Positions 26,533 to 35,390 of a DNA stretch of 64,000 bases are shown piece after piece. The notes under the pieces are model-generated. The model saw only the letters and a program-made list of their open reading frames with translations, did no database searches and was not told where the DNA came from. Positions within the stretch are counted from its first letter, which is position 1. Every line of letters begins with the position of its first letter. A program made the translations under genes and the position numbers. The stretch is from Chitinophagaceae bacterium (GTDB lineage: Bacteria > Bacteroidota > Bacteroidia > Chitinophagales > Chitinophagaceae): NCBI GenBank assembly GCA_016787065.1, contig JAEUVD010000002.1:186001-250000 (forward strand). The letters run 5' to 3'.

Positions 26533-28140
26533 TTAGTTCAACAATACAAAGAATTTGAATTCATCTTTTCCTCTGCGCACAACGATAGCTGTTTCTCGAT
26601 CATCGGACGATTTTTTAATGGCTTTAATGTAATCATCGTAATCAATAATTGGGAACTCGCCAATTTTCACGATAACATCTCCCGATTGAAATCCGGCTTT
26701 GTTTGCTAATTTATTTTTTAAGCAAGCCCCAATCCGAATACCATCTTCATTAAAAGAAAAGTCGGGCATGATGCCCATATCCACACGAAGGTTCTTCAAC
26801 TTTTCAGCCACATCCGGAGCCTTGGTAAAGGCGGGACGTTGCGATTTGCTAATTTCTGTTACTGCTTTCAATACCAAATTCAGTAATTCAAATTCGCCTT
26901 CGGCAGAAATTTTTGATGGAAGATCTTGTTCCGTCATAAAATCATCATGATACCCACTGCTGAAACGCAGCACCGGAATGTTTTTTTGATAGAAGGAATT
27001 CATATCCGAGTACCCCATGCCACAACTATCAATTTGTAAGGAGTAGCCTAAACTAATTCGAGATAGTATATCCGTCCAAAGTGGAGAGGTTCCAACACCG
27101 CCTACATACAGGTTCTTACTTACCGGGCGATACCGTCCTATCATATCCAAGTTAATCATGCATGAAAAACCGTTTAACCAATTTTCATTTTGTTTAAGAA
27201 ACGAAGCTGAACCTTGTAAATTTTGCTCCTTTCCTGAAAAAGCAATAAACAGATAATTATAACCGGAGATCTTTAGTGCTTTCATTTGTTCCGCCATATA
27301 AAATAAACCGGCAACCCCGCTGGCATTATTATCCGCTCCTGGAAATTTACCTCCGTAATTACCTATATGATCATAATTAGCTGCAATAATTACTGTGAGC
27401 GGTGCTCTATTATCCAAGAAACCCATCACGTTTCTTCCGGTAGCACTCGATTGTTCGTAGCCAAGTTTGGCTTCTACTTGAACCCAATCTTTTTTCATAG
27501 CGGGTTTAAGATATTGTTCATAGGCATGATGCGAAAGAACCGCAGCAGGTATATTCAACAAATCATATTTACTATTATTACTCCAGGTAATATCATTATA
27601 TCCGGTAAGATCGTTATAAAAAACGACCGCTTTGGCATTACCTTCTTGAGCAGTGCGTGCGTAATCAAAAAGTATTTTTATTGGTGTATTCGTTTTTTGC
27701 AAAGGCATTTTGCTTAAAGGCACCAACCATACATTGTTTTCTTCATCTACGCCGGGCAGCGAAGCGCCCATCAATTCGTTTCCAAAACTGAATGGCAAAA
27801 ACTGAACATCGCTTCCTATAGCTAGCTTTTGATGATTAATTTTGAAGAAGGCATTCTTTCCTAAAACCGAACCGCCTTGCATAGTAAAATCCCATTTATA
27901 ACGACCCTTAAATGGGGTTAAGCCAATGTCTTCAAATCTGGATTGAATATAATCTGCAGCTATTTTTTCACCTTCTGAACCGGTAAGTCGGCCTTCCAGC
28001 GTATCCATACAGAGAAAGTATATATCCTGCATCAATCGGCCTTTCGGTGAATTATCCGGCTTGTCATTTTGATTACCTTTAGCCCACATCCAAGATGGAA
28101 GGATCAGGAATAATAAAACAAAACCGGTTCTGTACCACAT
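26533..28140 (-). CDS. M28-family-like peptidase with PDZ domain, probably catalytically impaired
   Basis: A 535-residue exported protein with signal peptide (residues 1-20, ending WMWA). A PA-like insert lies at about 130-235, an M28 aminopeptidase fold at 235-420 and a C-terminal PDZ domain at 440-530 (RIGACLKNKLANKAGFQSGDVIVKIGEFPI). Active M28 enzymes have AHYDH and GEE motifs. Here the first reads ANYDH (Asn255 in place of a zinc-binding His) and the second GKEQ (Lys304 in place of the catalytic Glu). Asp270, Asp332 and His398 remain, but Asn271 occupies the next position of the usual DDN. The losses suggest a binding or scaffold role. The ATG at 28140 begins the signal peptide; an upstream TTG is less likely. 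Confidence 0.87.
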   Translation of the reverse strand: MWYRTGFVLLFLILPSWMWAKGNQNDKPDNSPKGRLMQDIYFLCMDTLEGRLTGSEGEKIAADYIQSRFEDIGLTPFKGRYKWDFTMQGGSVLGKNAFFKINHQKLAIGSDVQFLPFSFGNELMGASLPGVDEENNVWLVPLSKMPLQKTNTPIKILFDYARTAQEGNAKAVVFYNDLTGYNDITWSNNSKYDLLNIPAAVLSHHAYEQYLKPAMKKDWVQVEAKLGYEQSSATGRNVMGFLDNRAPLTVIIAANYDHIGNYGGKFPGADNNASGVAGLFYMAEQMKALKISGYNYLFIAFSGKEQNLQGSASFLKQNENWLNGFSCMINLDMIGRYRPVSKNLYVGGVGTSPLWTDILSRISLGYSLQIDSCGMGYSDMNSFYQKNIPVLRFSSGYHDDFMTEQDLPSKISAEGEFELLNLVLKAVTEISKSQRPAFTKAPDVAEKLKNLRVDMGIMPDFSFNEDGIRIGACLKNKLANKAGFQSGDVIVKIGEFPIIDYDDYIKAIKKSSDDRETAIVVRRGKDEFKFFVLLN

Positions 28141-28168
28141 GTACTTCAAGCCTGAAATTTAAGAGTTG

Positions 28169-28176
28169 CAAATATA
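28169..28176 (-). promoter_or_regulatory. -7 promoter element of the M28-like gene
   Basis: Minus-strand TATATTTG, an exact TAnnTTTG, 28 bases before the ATG at 28140. Confidence 0.55.
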
Positions 28177-28345
28177 TTGTGCTGTATATAAGGTTGTTAT
28201 TTATTTAAAAGAAATTCGTTCAGTGTTGAAAAGTTTAAGGAGATTTTTACTTGGTATTTTCAGGTCAGCCTTTTAACTCTACTTAACCAAAGCCATTACA
28301 TTGAACGTAATTCCTATTGAACTTTTTAATTTACACCGCTTGATT

Positions 28346-28594
28346 ATGAACAGCCAACCCTTTGGTTGTACTTTTGCTCTGGTGAAAATAATATTTGTTT
28401 TTCTGATTCGTGTGTATCAATACGGCCTTTCGCCGTTATTGGGTGGTAGTAAATGTCGGTATTCACCCTCTTGCTCAGAATATGCCCGAGAAGCTATTGT
28501 TAAACACGGCAGTCTTAAAGGTTCTTGGTTAGCGCTTAAACGCATTGCCCGTTGTGCTCCTTGGGGCTCGCACGGTTACGACCCTGTGCCGTGA
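28346..28594 (+). CDS. yidD: Membrane protein insertion efficiency factor YidD
   Basis: An 82-residue protein matching YidD, which assists YidC-dependent insertion of inner-membrane proteins. The signature is [32 protein letters not shown] followed by [21 protein letters not shown] and GYDPVP, with the conserved cysteines in CRYSPSC and RCAPWG. One amphipathic N-terminal helix would bind the membrane. The ATG at 28346 gives the usual length; a TTG at 28301 would add 15 residues of unlikely sequence. The classical rnpA-yidD-yidC context is absent. Instead it precedes ctpA in the same direction after about 90 bases. Confidence 0.93.
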   Translation: MNSQPFGCTFALVKIIFVFLIRVYQYGLSPLLGGSKCRYSPSCSEYAREAIVKHGSLKGSWLALKRIARCAPWGSHGYDPVP

Positions 28595-28687
28595 TTTTTC
28601 TTTTTTAACCCCACTTTTAGAAATACACTTCGTGTTTAGCTTGATGAACTTGGCTTTTTGAATAAATTGCACGAACAATTTTTATCC

Positions 28688-30361
28688 ATGACATCCTATT
28701 TCCGAAAATCAGGTAAATTCTTAGCAGGCGCGGTAGTGGCTTTTGTAATCATGCTCATGATTCAAGCCAAAGAACCTGATTCATATTTTGAAATTTCCAA
28801 GAATATGGAGGTCTTCACTTCGTTATTCAAAGAATTAAATACCTATTACGTGGATCCCATCGAACCAGGTAAAATGATGAAAACGGGTATCGATGCTATG
28901 CTTAAAAACCTCGACCCTTACACCACTTACATTACGGAAGAAGATATAGAAGATTACCGCATTCAAACCACTGGAAAGTATGGTGGTATCGGTTCAACCA
29001 TACGTAAACAAGGCGATTACCTCATGATTGGTGAACCCTTCGAGAATAGTCCTGTAATTAAAGCCGGATTAAAAGCCGGTGATATTATTTTAGAACTCGA
29101 CGGAAAAAGTGTTAAGGGAAAAGAAATTGATGATGTGAGTAAATTCGTAAAAGGCTCACCGGGTTCTTCACTCAAACTGAAAATCAAAGACCCTATTACC
29201 GGCAACGTTTCTGAAAAAACGGTTGTTCGTGAAGAAATAAATATTTCAGCGGTGCCTTATGCCGACCTCCTGGGACCTAGCAAGGATATTGCCTATGTGC
29301 GCTTAACTCAATTTACTGAACGTTGTACCAACCATGTACGTTCTGCTTTGGATAGTTTGAAAAAAATTAAACCGGAATTAAAAGGCATCGTTCTTGATCT
29401 TCGCTATAATCCCGGTGGTTTGCTCGATGAAGCGGTAAACATGTGTAACCTTTTTATTAATGGAAGCCAGTTAGTGGTTAGCACGAAAGGAAAAGCGGAG
29501 GAATGGGATAAAAGTTACCTTACCAAAGGAGCTCCGTGGGATGAAAAAGTACCTTTAACTATACTGGTAAATAAAAACTCAGCGTCCGCTTCTGAAATTG
29601 TAGCCGGTACCATGCAAGACTTAGATCGTGGTGTTATTATCGGACAAAAAAGTTATGGTAAAGGACTCGTTCAAACAACCCGTAACCTTCCTTTTAATGC
29701 TAAACTAAAAGTTACCACGGCAAAATATTATACTCCTAGTGGTAGATGTATTCAGGTGCTCGATTATAGTCATCGTAACGAAGATGGCAGTGTGGGTGAA
29801 GTACCTGATTCTATCAAATCAAAATTCAAAACAAAAAGCGGGCGCACGGTGACCGATGGTGGTGGTATTGCCCCTGATATTAAAACAGAAGCTAAAGAGT
29901 CGTTGAAAATTGTTTCTACCCTCATGAACAAACAATACTTGTTCGATTATGCCACCCAATATGTTGGCAAACATCCGGCCATAACCAATCCATACAGCTT
30001 TGAACTATCGGAAGCCGATTATCAAGAGTTTGTAAATTGGTTAGAATCGAAAGATGTTTCCTATCAAACAAAAACAGAAGAAGCTTTAACGGAATTTAAA
30101 ACCACTGCCGAAAAAGAGAGTTACTTTGATGGTATTCAAAAAGAATTTGAAACACTTCAAAAATCGGTGGCGCGCGATAAAAAACAAGATCTTGTGAAGC
30201 ATAAAACAGAGGTAAAACAACTTTTACAAGAAGAAATTGTATCGCGTTATTTTTTCCTTCGTGGAAGACTGCAAAATCAATTAAATACGGATCTGGAAAT
30301 CAAAGAGGCTCTCAGTATCTTAGCCGATGCAAGCCGATACAATAAAATGTTGGGCAAGTAA
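28688..30361 (+). CDS. C-terminal processing peptidase, S41 family
   Basis: A 557-residue CtpA/Prc-type serine protease anchored by one N-terminal membrane segment (residues about 11-27), with the catalytic part in the periplasm. The N-terminal helical domain contains KTGIDAMLKNLDPYTTYITEEDI. The PDZ domain (about 90-170) reads GGIGSTIRKQ, then SPVIKAGLKAGDIILELDG. The S41 catalytic core includes VLDLRYNPGG, the nucleophile serine in NKNSASASEIVAGTMQD and the general-base lysine in GQKSYGKGLVQ. The C-terminal 140 residues are helical and charged. Such proteases trim exported proteins. The ATG at 28688 follows a promoter-like TAAATTGC; a TTG at 28658 is possible. The gene ends nine bases before the rsgA start. 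Confidence 0.93.
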   Translation: MTSYFRKSGKFLAGAVVAFVIMLMIQAKEPDSYFEISKNMEVFTSLFKELNTYYVDPIEPGKMMKTGIDAMLKNLDPYTTYITEEDIEDYRIQTTGKYGGIGSTIRKQGDYLMIGEPFENSPVIKAGLKAGDIILELDGKSVKGKEIDDVSKFVKGSPGSSLKLKIKDPITGNVSEKTVVREEINISAVPYADLLGPSKDIAYVRLTQFTERCTNHVRSALDSLKKIKPELKGIVLDLRYNPGGLLDEAVNMCNLFINGSQLVVSTKGKAEEWDKSYLTKGAPWDEKVPLTILVNKNSASASEIVAGTMQDLDRGVIIGQKSYGKGLVQTTRNLPFNAKLKVTTAKYYTPSGRCIQVLDYSHRNEDGSVGEVPDSIKSKFKTKSGRTVTDGGGIAPDIKTEAKESLKIVSTLMNKQYLFDYATQYVGKHPAITNPYSFELSEADYQEFVNWLESKDVSYQTKTEEALTEFKTTAEKESYFDGIQKEFETLQKSVARDKKQDLVKHKTEVKQLLQEEIVSRYFFLRGRLQNQLNTDLEIKEALSILADASRYNKMLGK

Positions 30362-30369
30362 CTTTTCGT

Positions 30370-31302
30370 TTGAAAGCAAGAATTTATAAATCCACCGGAA
30401 CTTGGTATAACGCAAAGGGCGAAGACGGCCATTTTTATCAGTGTAGAATCAAGGGGAAACTCAAACTAGACCGAGAAATAACCTCTACCAACCCCATTGC
30501 CGTTGGCGATATAGTGGTATTGGAAAAAGAAATAGGTACCGCATATAGCGCTATGATTTGTGCTATCGAAAAGAGAAATAATTACCTTATTCGATCATCG
30601 CCACATAATAAACGACAAAAGCATATTGTTGCGGCTAACCTCGATCAGAGTGTGTTGCTTGCAACTATCAAAGATCCTCGCACCTCAACCGGATTTATTG
30701 ATCGTTTTTTAGTAAGTAGTGAAGCGTACCATATACCCGCCGTGCTGGTTTTTAACAAAGCCGATTTATATGATGCAGAGGATCTTCAGTATATTGATTT
30801 TCTTAAAGAAATTTATACCGCTTGTGGTTACCCGGTCTACCTCATTGCTGCTGAAAAAGAACAAGGATTGGATATTTTCAAAACCCTGTTGAAAGATAAA
30901 ATCAGTTTATTGAGCGGTCATAGCGGGGTGGGAAAATCAACCCTTCTCAATCGCTTGTTACCGCATGTGGAAGCAGCAACCCAAGACGTATCCGATTGGA
31001 GTGGTAAGGGAATGCATACCACAACCTTCGCAGAGATGTACGATTTACCCGAAGGAGGTTCCCTCATTGATACACCCGGTATTCGTGAGTTAGGTATTTT
31101 TCAAATGCAACGTGCTGAGTTGAGTGGTTATTTCCCGGAAATGAAAGCCCTTGCCGGGCAATGCAAATACAATAATTGCAGTCATTTCAACGAACCTCAA
31201 TGTGCAGTAAAAGAGGCCGTGCGCAGCGGTAAAATTTCAGAAGAACGCTATGTAAATTATGCGAATATCTATGATAGCATCAACGATAAGCACTACGAAT
31301 AA
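30370..31302 (+). CDS. rsgA: Ribosome small subunit-dependent GTPase A
   Basis: A 310-residue circularly permuted GTPase that acts in 30S subunit maturation. The order is an N-terminal OB fold (residues 1-70, GTWYNAKGEDGHFYQCRIKGKL and NPIAVGD), then G4 (FNKADL), G5 (IAAEK), G1 (LSGHSGVGKSTLLNRLL) and G3 (DTPGIREL). The C-terminal zinc-binding helical domain is CKYNNCSHFNEPQCAVKEAV. The TTG start is used since the family N-terminus begins at this codon and no ATG is nearby. It lies nine bases after ctpA, giving a two-gene operon, and a 9-base inverted repeat covers the stop codon. Confidence 0.95.
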   Translation: MKARIYKSTGTWYNAKGEDGHFYQCRIKGKLKLDREITSTNPIAVGDIVVLEKEIGTAYSAMICAIEKRNNYLIRSSPHNKRQKHIVAANLDQSVLLATIKDPRTSTGFIDRFLVSSEAYHIPAVLVFNKADLYDAEDLQYIDFLKEIYTACGYPVYLIAAEKEQGLDIFKTLLKDKISLLSGHSGVGKSTLLNRLLPHVEAATQDVSDWSGKGMHTTTFAEMYDLPEGGSLIDTPGIRELGIFQMQRAELSGYFPEMKALAGQCKYNNCSHFNEPQCAVKEAVRSGKISEERYVNYANIYDSINDKHYE

Positions 31303-31319
31303 TCTCCTTGATTCGTAGT
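31292..31319 (+). terminator. Inverted repeat spanning the rsgA stop codon
   Basis: ACTACGAAT (31292-31300) pairs exactly with ATTCGTAGT (31311-31319), loop of 10 bases. It is followed by AT-rich sequence without a T-run, so it is a hairpin end or processing signal more than a classical terminator. Confidence 0.5.
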
Positions 31320-31349
31320 AATTAAAATCCGGAAATAAGCCTGCTTCCC

Positions 31350-31357
31350 TATCTTTG
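31350..31357 (+). promoter_or_regulatory. -7 promoter element of hutH
   Basis: TATCTTTG followed by CGCC, an exact TAnnTTTG, 28 bases before the ATG at 31386. Confidence 0.62.
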
Positions 31358-31385
31358 CGCCTCAGCAAAAACCACTTAATTCTCC

Positions 31386-32852
31386 ATGCAATTAGGAACC
31401 GAACACATGACGCTGGAAAGCATTGCGTCGCTTTTACAACATACCCTTGAACTTCATCCGAATGCCGTTACCAATATTCAACAATGCCGTAGCTATCTCG
31501 ATCGGAAAATGCAGGATACGTCTAAAACCTATTATGGTATTAATACCGGATTCGGCAGTTTGTGTAATGTAAAAATATCTTCCGAAGATATTCAACAACT
31601 ACAGGAAAACTTAGTATTGAGTCATGCTTGTGGTTTAGGAGAAGAAGTGCCTGCAGCAATTGTAAAGATTATGCTCTTGCTAAAAATTAAAAATTTTGTG
31701 TACGGTCATAGCGGTGTGAGTTTAAACGTTTGTGAACGTTTAATTGCCTTCTATAATGAGAATATTCTACCGGTAGTTTATCAGCTAGGTTCTTTGGGTG
31801 CCAGTGGCGATTTAGCCCCTTTAGCTCATTTAAGTTTGCCTCTTCTCAATCAAGGAGAAGTGTATATTGATGGTAAAAAACGACAAGCATCGGAGTTAAG
31901 TTATGAACCACTGAAACTTCAAAGTAAAGAAGGATTGGCTCTTCTGAACGGTACACAATTTATGAGTAGTTATGCGGTGTGGTGTTTACTTAAAACGAAA
32001 AAACTCATTTTATGGGCCGATATTATTGCAGCGCTTTCCTTTGAAGGTTATGATGCTACACCTGAACCCTTTACCCCTGGAATTCACAGCATAAGAAACC
32101 ATCAAGGTCAACAAGAAGTTGCTGCGCACATGCGCCAATTATTGGAAGGAAGCGAAATGGCCTCAGGAACCAAAACCCAAGTACAGGATCCTTATAGTTT
32201 CCGATGTATTCCGCAGGTACATGGCGCAACACGCGATGCCGTTGCGTTTGTGGAACGCATTGTTGAACAAGAAGTGAATGCAGTTACCGATAATCCGCTC
32301 GTATTTCCGGAAGAAGATATGATTTTAAGCGGGGGTAATTTTCACGGACAACCCCTCGCAATTAATTTAGATTACCTGGCTATTGCTGTTGCCGAGCTAG
32401 GAAATATTTCTGAACGACGAACCTATTTATTAATAAGTGGTCAGCGCGGCTTACCTCCATTTCTAATTGAAGGAGCCGGTTTAGAAAGCGGCTTAATGAT
32501 AGCGCAATACACTGCAGCATCTATTGTAAGTAAAAACAAACAATTGTGCAGTCCGGCAAGCGTTGATAGTATAGTGAGTAGTAACGGACAAGAAGATCAT
32601 GTTAGCATGGGTGCCAATGCGGCAACAAAATTGTATGAAGTGGTTAATAATGTAGAACGTATTTTGGCCATTGAATTACTAAATGCAGTACAAGCCTTTG
32701 AATTTCGCAGACCAAAGAAGTCATCCGCATTCCTAGAAACGTTAGTAACCGCTTATCGGAAAGAAGTTCCTTCATTAACTGCCGATCGATTGATACATAC
32801 GGATATGATTCGAAGCATTCAATTTATTCAACAGTATAACCTTACGCTATGA
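31386..32852 (+). CDS. hutH: Histidine ammonia-lyase family protein
   Basis: A 488-residue aromatic amino acid ammonia-lyase. The MIO cofactor tripeptide Ala-Ser-Gly is at residues 139-141 (GSLGASGDLAPLAHLSL). The catalytic tyrosine loop YYGINTGFG is at about 49-57, and QDPYSFRCIPQVHGA and DNPLVFPE follow. Residues 79-80 are Ser-His in LVLSHACG, as in true histidine lyases, which deaminate L-histidine to urocanate; Tyr- or Phe-specific members differ at this point. The rest of the hut pathway (hutU, hutI) is not in the window, and the gene overlaps anmK by four bases instead. A biosynthetic role is therefore not excluded. The symbol reflects family, not proven substrate. Confidence 0.88.
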   Translation: MQLGTEHMTLESIASLLQHTLELHPNAVTNIQQCRSYLDRKMQDTSKTYYGINTGFGSLCNVKISSEDIQQLQENLVLSHACGLGEEVPAAIVKIMLLLKIKNFVYGHSGVSLNVCERLIAFYNENILPVVYQLGSLGASGDLAPLAHLSLPLLNQGEVYIDGKKRQASELSYEPLKLQSKEGLALLNGTQFMSSYAVWCLLKTKKLILWADIIAALSFEGYDATPEPFTPGIHSIRNHQGQQEVAAHMRQLLEGSEMASGTKTQVQDPYSFRCIPQVHGATRDAVAFVERIVEQEVNAVTDNPLVFPEEDMILSGGNFHGQPLAINLDYLAIAVAELGNISERRTYLLISGQRGLPPFLIEGAGLESGLMIAQYTAASIVSKNKQLCSPASVDSIVSSNGQEDHVSMGANAATKLYEVVNNVERILAIELLNAVQAFEFRRPKKSSAFLETLVTAYRKEVPSLTADRLIHTDMIRSIQFIQQYNLTL

Positions 32853-33925
32853 TCTACCGTGTTATTGGAACCATGAGTGGCAGCTCAATGGATGGCTTAG
32901 ATATTGCTTATTGCACCCTTGAAGAAACAGGAGGTAATTGGACGTATGAGATTACACAAGCCGACTGTATTGCTTTTTCAAAGGAATGGCAAGAACAACT
33001 TAAAAATATAACAGCCCTTTCAGCCCGTGAATTATTTCGATGTCACACCGCTTTTGGTAAATGGATGGGGGAACAACTGAATGCCTTCATTGAAAAAAAT
33101 AATCTGGAACACAAGGTTCATTTTATCGCCAGTCATGGGCATACCGTATTTCATGAACCACAACACGGCATGACGTTTCAGATGGGAGATGGTGCATCCA
33201 TAGCTGCAGTTACACAACTGCCGGTTATAACCGATTTGAGAAATATGGATGTGGCCTTAGGCGGACAAGGGGCACCGATAGTTCCGATAGGTGAACAATT
33301 TCTTTGGAAAGATTATACGCATTTTTTGAACCTAGGTGGTATTTGCAATATCACGTTTAAACAAGATGGTAAACATATTGCTTTTGATGTTTGTGCTGCA
33401 AATCGAATATTGAATGTGCTTGCACAAGAAGCGGGGTTTGACTTTGACCACGAAGGTAAAATGGCTGCCAGAGGAACAATTAATCAGGATTTACTGATTG
33501 CATTAAATGATCAGGAGTATTTTAGAAAACCATTTCCTAAATCACTTGCCAACGAATTCGGTACTGAAACGATCTACTCCATTTTAAAAGAATATTCTTG
33601 TTCGATTGACGATAAATTAAGAACAGTAACCGAACATATTGTTATGCAGATTGATGCTATTTGTACAGCAGATGGTGAGCAACGGATGTTAGTTACCGGT
33701 GGGGGTGCGCACAATACTTTTCTGCTGGCCCGTTTACGCGATACATTAACTGCCAAACAAATGGAAGTTACTGTACCCGATTCGGAACTCATTAATTATA
33801 AAGAAGCATTAGTTATGGCCTTTATTGGTGTATTGCGTTGGCGAGAAGAAGAGAATGTATTGGCTTCTGTTACCGGGGCACAACGTAACAGTATTGGCGG
33901 CGCTTTGTGGATGGGAGCACAATAA
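32849..33925 (+). CDS. anmK: Anhydro-N-acetylmuramic acid kinase
   Basis: A 358-residue sugar kinase that opens and phosphorylates 1,6-anhydro-MurNAc to MurNAc-6-phosphate in peptidoglycan recycling. Family motifs are the N-terminal ATP loop GTMSGSSMDGLDIAY (residues about 7-21), ASHGHTVFH, FQMGDGASIA, TDLRNMDVALGGQGAPIVP, FLNLGGICNITF, FDVCAANRILN and the adenosine-binding VTGGGAHN. Length is normal. The ATG overlaps the last codons of hutH (ATGA, four bases), so translation is probably coupled. It fits functionally with the NagZ-like enzyme at 14361-17414, which would supply anhydro-MurNAc species. Confidence 0.96.
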   Translation: MIYRVIGTMSGSSMDGLDIAYCTLEETGGNWTYEITQADCIAFSKEWQEQLKNITALSARELFRCHTAFGKWMGEQLNAFIEKNNLEHKVHFIASHGHTVFHEPQHGMTFQMGDGASIAAVTQLPVITDLRNMDVALGGQGAPIVPIGEQFLWKDYTHFLNLGGICNITFKQDGKHIAFDVCAANRILNVLAQEAGFDFDHEGKMAARGTINQDLLIALNDQEYFRKPFPKSLANEFGTETIYSILKEYSCSIDDKLRTVTEHIVMQIDAICTADGEQRMLVTGGGAHNTFLLARLRDTLTAKQMEVTVPDSELINYKEALVMAFIGVLRWREEENVLASVTGAQRNSIGGALWMGAQ

Positions 33926-34054
33926 ATAGAGCTCATGAAGCAAGGCGTAACCAAGAGTTATAGGGTTGAAGGATACCGATACCGTAAAAGATTTTCCAGA
34001 ATACTTCTTTCAAAAAAACTTTTCATCTTATCTTGCCTAACATCATAATATAAC

Positions 34055-34768
34055 ATGAAGAAATTTTTACTCTTGCTGTTGATTTGTTCTTCCATCGGAA
34101 AGTTACAAGCTCAATTTCAATGCGATTTAGGTGTGAGCTATGCCGGTTCTTCAACCAATACACAAACCTTTATGCGCCCTTATACCATTTGGGGAACCTC
34201 CATTCGTGACACCAATTACTATTCTTATCAGGTTCATGCATCCGGTTATGGTGTAACCGTTTATCCAAAATTTCATGTCGTTCAGGCGAACGATTTAACC
34301 ATCTCCTTGGGTGCACCAGTTATGATTGGATTAGGTGGCTCTTCAAGCAGTAAAATGGGTTCAACGCTCAATTATATTTACGATTTGAATTTCTGTGTAG
34401 ATATTAATGGAGGCCGTTTAAACCGTCGTCAGGATTACCCAGACAAACCTCTTGGTTTTTTTCTAGGTGTTGGTTTCGGGTTATTAAATACCAGCGGCAT
34501 TCAATATTCAGGCGATCTGGATAACAGCTTAGATGCTAATAGTAGAAATATTACCTATGTACCTGAAGGTGGCTACTTTGATGAATTCATGACCGCCAAA
34601 TCTTCCGGACTTATGTTACACGGTGGTATTGTAGCTCCGATGTTTAAAAAAGAAAGCAAAAAAAGTATTGGGTTGCGTGTTTTTCTTAAACCCGGTTTCG
34701 GTGGTAAACAATTAACCTATTATGGCATTGGCACCATCATTTCGTTTAGCAGCGATCGTGGTTATTAG
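34055..34768 (+). CDS. Putative outer-membrane protein
   Basis: A 237-residue secreted protein with signal peptide MKKFLLLLLICSSIGKLQAQ. The remainder shows alternating polar and hydrophobic strands and aromatic girdles (YGVTVYPKFHVVQANDLTISLGAPVMIGLG, LNYIYDLNFCVDINGG, LGFFLGVGFGLLNTSG, GLMLHGGIVAPMF, SIGLRVFLKPGFGGKQL), typical of small Bacteroidetes outer-membrane barrels. It ends at ISFSSDRGY. Function unknown. The promoter-like TATCTTGC about 20 bases upstream matches the local pattern imperfectly. It stands alone between anmK and the TfoX-N gene. Confidence 0.7.
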   Translation: MKKFLLLLLICSSIGKLQAQFQCDLGVSYAGSSTNTQTFMRPYTIWGTSIRDTNYYSYQVHASGYGVTVYPKFHVVQANDLTISLGAPVMIGLGGSSSSKMGSTLNYIYDLNFCVDINGGRLNRRQDYPDKPLGFFLGVGFGLLNTSGIQYSGDLDNSLDANSRNITYVPEGGYFDEFMTAKSSGLMLHGGIVAPMFKKESKKSIGLRVFLKPGFGGKQLTYYGIGTIISFSSDRGY

Positions 34769-34895
34769 CTTTGGCACTTAAAAAACTAATTCGTTCGGTG
34801 CTGCTTTTATATATTATAGATCGCTGCATCATTCTACCGTACATGGTTGTATCTTAGTAAGTACCAAGTATCTTTCCTAATTACTATCTTCGATT

Positions 34896-35282
34896 ATGGC
34901 TTATAATGAACTTCTAGAACAACGCATTGCCTCCAAATTACAGGATCAAAAAATTCTGTTCGAACAAAAACGAATGTTCGGCGGTGTGTGTTTCATGATT
35001 CAAGAAAAAATGTGCTTGGGTGTTTCTAAAGATTATTTAATGCTGCGAACGCTCGACGAACGCTATACCCAACTACTTGATGAACCTCATGTTGAACCTA
35101 TGATTTTTGGCAAGAAAACACTTCATGGTTTTCTATTTCTAACGGAAGAAGCTTACAAAAAAGATAAAGACCTCCACCGATGGATTACCCTCGGGTTAGA
35201 GTTTGCAGAAAAGGGTGTTGTTAAAAGTAAAAAGACTTCGAAGAAAAATCAGGTATCCCCCAAAAAGTTGCACAACAAATAA
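34896..35282 (+). CDS. TfoX N-terminal domain family protein
   Basis: A 128-residue protein whose first 110 residues match the TfoX_N domain: RIASKLQDQKILFEQKRMFGGVCFMIQEKMCLGVSKDYLMLRTL, then EPMIFGKKTLHGFLFLTEEAYKKDKDLHRWITLGLEFAE. The C-terminus is a lysine-rich tail. TfoX (Sxy) controls competence in Proteobacteria through a two-domain protein. Single-domain proteins like this one are widespread and uncharacterised, so a competence role should not be assumed. A TATCTTCG, one base off the -7 consensus, ends three bases before the ATG. It stands alone upstream of the NarL-type regulator. Confidence 0.85.
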   Translation: MAYNELLEQRIASKLQDQKILFEQKRMFGGVCFMIQEKMCLGVSKDYLMLRTLDERYTQLLDEPHVEPMIFGKKTLHGFLFLTEEAYKKDKDLHRWITLGLEFAEKGVVKSKKTSKKNQVSPKKLHNK

Positions 35283-35369
35283 GTTCAGGAAGCTTACTTA
35301 AGGCATCATTCTTGCATACCGTAATCGGGTATTTTTTGTTGCAGGCATACGACTTGCAAAACACACGAT

Positions 35370-35377
35370 TACCTTTG
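35370..35377 (+). promoter_or_regulatory. -7 promoter element of the NarL-type regulator operon
   Basis: TACCTTTG, an exact TAnnTTTG, 13 bases before the ATG at 35391. Confidence 0.6.
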
Positions 35378-35390
35378 TTGCTAACAAAAC

